8,329 bases of DNA from Hydrogenophaga sp. (GTDB lineage: Bacteria; Pseudomonadota; Gammaproteobacteria; Burkholderiales; Burkholderiaceae_C), in contig JAABRN010000504.1 in assembly GCA_011390855.1 (NCBI GenBank), forward strand, positions 1-8,329, in the 5' to 3' direction. The notes under the pieces were generated by a model. It searched no databases. It saw only the letters and a list, made by a program, of their open reading frames with translations, and was not told the origin of the DNA. A program made the position numbers and the translations under genes. This document shows, piece after piece, positions 7,362 to 8,329 of the stretch (positions within the stretch are counted from its first letter, which is position 1; the number at the start of each line of letters is the position of its first letter).

Positions 7362-8108
7362 ATGCTGCTGATTCCCGCCATTGATTTGAAAGACGGCCAA
7401 TGCGTTCGCCTCAAGCAAGGGGACATGGATCAATCCACCGTGTTCGGTGAAGACCCGGCGGCCATGGCCCGCAGCTGGGTCGACAAAGGCGCAAGGCGCG
7501 TCCACCTTGTCGACTTGAACGGTGCCTTCGCCGGTAAACCCCGCAACGAGCAGGCCATCAGGGCCATCCTCAAGGAGGTCGGTTCGGAGGTCGATGTTCA
7601 GCTGGGCGGCGGTATTCGCGACCTCGACACCATCGAGCGCTACCTGGATGCCGGATTGCGTTACGTGATCATCGGTACAGCGGCCGTGAAGAATCCGGGT
7701 TTCCTGCAAGACGCCTGCACGGCCTTTGGCGGTCACATCATCGTGGGGCTGGATGCAAAGGATGGCAAAGTGGCCACCGACGGCTGGAGCAAGCTCACTG
7801 GGCACGAAGTGGTTGATCTGGGAAAAAAGTTCGAAGACTACGGTGTTGAAGGGATCATTTACACCGACATTGGCCGCGACGGCATGTTGTCGGGCATCAA
7901 CATCGAGGCCACGGTCAAGCTGGCACAGGCCTTGTCGGTACCTGTCATTGCGTCGGGCGGCTTGTCCAACCTCGAAGACATCCGCGCGCTTTGCGCGGTG
8001 GAAGAGGAGGGTGTGGAAGGTGTGATCTGCGGTCGCTCCATCTACAGCGGCGACCTGGATTTTGAGGTGGCCCAACAACTCGCGGACGAACTCAACGGAT
8101 TAACGTGA
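7362..8108 (+). CDS. hisA: ProFAR isomerase, 1-(5-phosphoribosyl)-5-[(5-phosphoribosylamino)methylideneamino]imidazole-4-carboxamide isomerase (HisA)
   Basis: Amadori rearrangement of ProFAR to PRFAR, the substrate of HisH-HisF. The 248-residue product is a standard-length (beta-alpha)8 barrel. It begins [17 protein letters not shown], with general-acid/base Asp8. Half-barrel phosphate-binding sites are visible as LGGGIRD (Gly82-84) and ASGGLSN (Gly199-200). Asp131 in VGLDAKDG and Asp169 in YTDIGRDGM mark the second-half active-site strands. The TDIGRDG block distinguishes HisA from its paralogue HisF. It starts 23 bp after hisH with no recognisable Shine-Dalgarno. It is followed by a 57-bp gap before hisF. 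Confidence 0.97.
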   Translation: MLLIPAIDLKDGQCVRLKQGDMDQSTVFGEDPAAMARSWVDKGARRVHLVDLNGAFAGKPRNEQAIRAILKEVGSEVDVQLGGGIRDLDTIERYLDAGLRYVIIGTAAVKNPGFLQDACTAFGGHIIVGLDAKDGKVATDGWSKLTGHEVVDLGKKFEDYGVEGIIYTDIGRDGMLSGINIEATVKLAQALSVPVIASGGLSNLEDIRALCAVEEEGVEGVICGRSIYSGDLDFEVAQQLADELNGLT

Positions 8109-8165
8109 CACACACGCTTCGCCGCTTCCCGGATCGCTGCCCCCCTGGATTGCCCCGACTCCCAC

Positions 8166-8329
8166 ATGCTCGCTAAACGCATCATCCCTTGCCTCGACGT
8201 CACCGGTGGCCGGGTCGTCAAGGGCGTCAATTTTGTGGAACTGAGAGACGCAGGCGACCCTGTCGAAATTGCGGCAAGGTACAACGACCAGGGCGCGGAC
8301 GAACTCACCTTTCTGGACATTACAGCGAC
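8166..8329 (+). CDS. hisF: imidazole glycerol phosphate synthase, cyclase subunit (HisF), N-terminal part (3' truncated by window edge)
   Basis: Cyclase partner of HisH; it joins ammonia to PRFAR to give imidazole glycerol phosphate and AICAR. Fifty-four full codons plus two bases of a Thr codon are present. The protein begins [20 protein letters not shown], the classic HisF start with catalytic Asp11, and continues [16 protein letters not shown] and [12 protein letters not shown], the first strands of the (beta-alpha)8 barrel. The catalytic Asp near residue 130 lies beyond the window. The start is unambiguous: between the hisA stop at 8106-8108 and 8166 no ATG, GTG or TTG occurs in this frame. 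No Shine-Dalgarno is evident in the 57-bp pyrimidine-rich spacer, which also shows no promoter or terminator that I can support. hisI and hisE are expected next. Confidence 0.97.
   Translation, partial: MLAKRIIPCLDVTGGRVVKGVNFVELRDAGDPVEIAARYNDQGADELTFLDITA

Noticed and set aside
7884..7903. ATGTTG/CAACAT inverted repeat inside hisA
   Set aside because: Six-bp arms around an 8-nt loop in coding sequence; expected by chance.
7335..8078. Minus-strand open frame of 247 codons opposite hisA
   Set aside because: Its extent mirrors hisA almost exactly and the translation resembles no family I know; similar antisense shadows occur opposite murA (1964-2818) and hisB (6063-6686).

Overview
This window is a single, densely packed, plus-strand gene run from a high-GC betaproteobacterium. 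The protein sequences and gene order (ABC ATPase, ABC-2 permease, BolA/IbaG, murA, hisG-D-C-B-H-A-F) point to Burkholderiales, probably the Comamonadaceae; I cannot name the genus from sequence alone. No RNA genes, insertion sequences, phage genes, CRISPR arrays or convincing intrinsic terminators are visible, and every supported gene is on the same strand.

Layout. Bases 1-467 hold the C-terminal half of an ABC transporter ATPase, cut by the window edge inside its Walker B motif. It overlaps by 4 bp a YadH-type ABC-2 membrane permease (464-1219). A short BolA-family gene of the IbaG type (1228-1470) follows, then murA (1496-2776), the first committed step of peptidoglycan synthesis. After a 133-bp gap the histidine operon begins: hisG (2910-3563, TTG start), hisD (3560-4954), hisC (4951-6051), hisB (6048-6668), hisH (6676-7338), hisA (7362-8108) and the first 54 codons of hisF (8166 to the window end). 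ATGA stop/start overlaps join hisG-hisD, hisD-hisC and hisC-hisB. The gaps widen downstream to 7, 23 and 57 bp.

How the genes work together. HisG starts the pathway by joining PRPP to ATP. HisA isomerises the later ProFAR intermediate, HisH and HisF form the glutamine-dependent synthase giving IGP and AICAR, HisB dehydrates IGP, HisC transaminates, and HisD oxidises histidinol to histidine. HisI and HisE are not in the window and are expected downstream of hisF. HisG is the short form that needs the HisZ partner. HisB is monofunctional, lacking the histidinol-phosphatase domain. HisZ and a separate phosphatase must therefore be encoded elsewhere. The upstream genes concern the cell envelope (transport, MurA) and Fe-S/redox or acid-stress physiology (BolA family).

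The window is mostly conserved core metabolism, and I do not see a wholly new system. The best candidates for a second look are: a previously invisible 46-codon ORF that exactly bridges murA and hisG through overlapping stop/start codons at both ends; an 11-bp perfect inverted repeat inside murA; and a Gly/Ala/Thr-rich insertion in HisD whose DNA is itself an inverted repeat.
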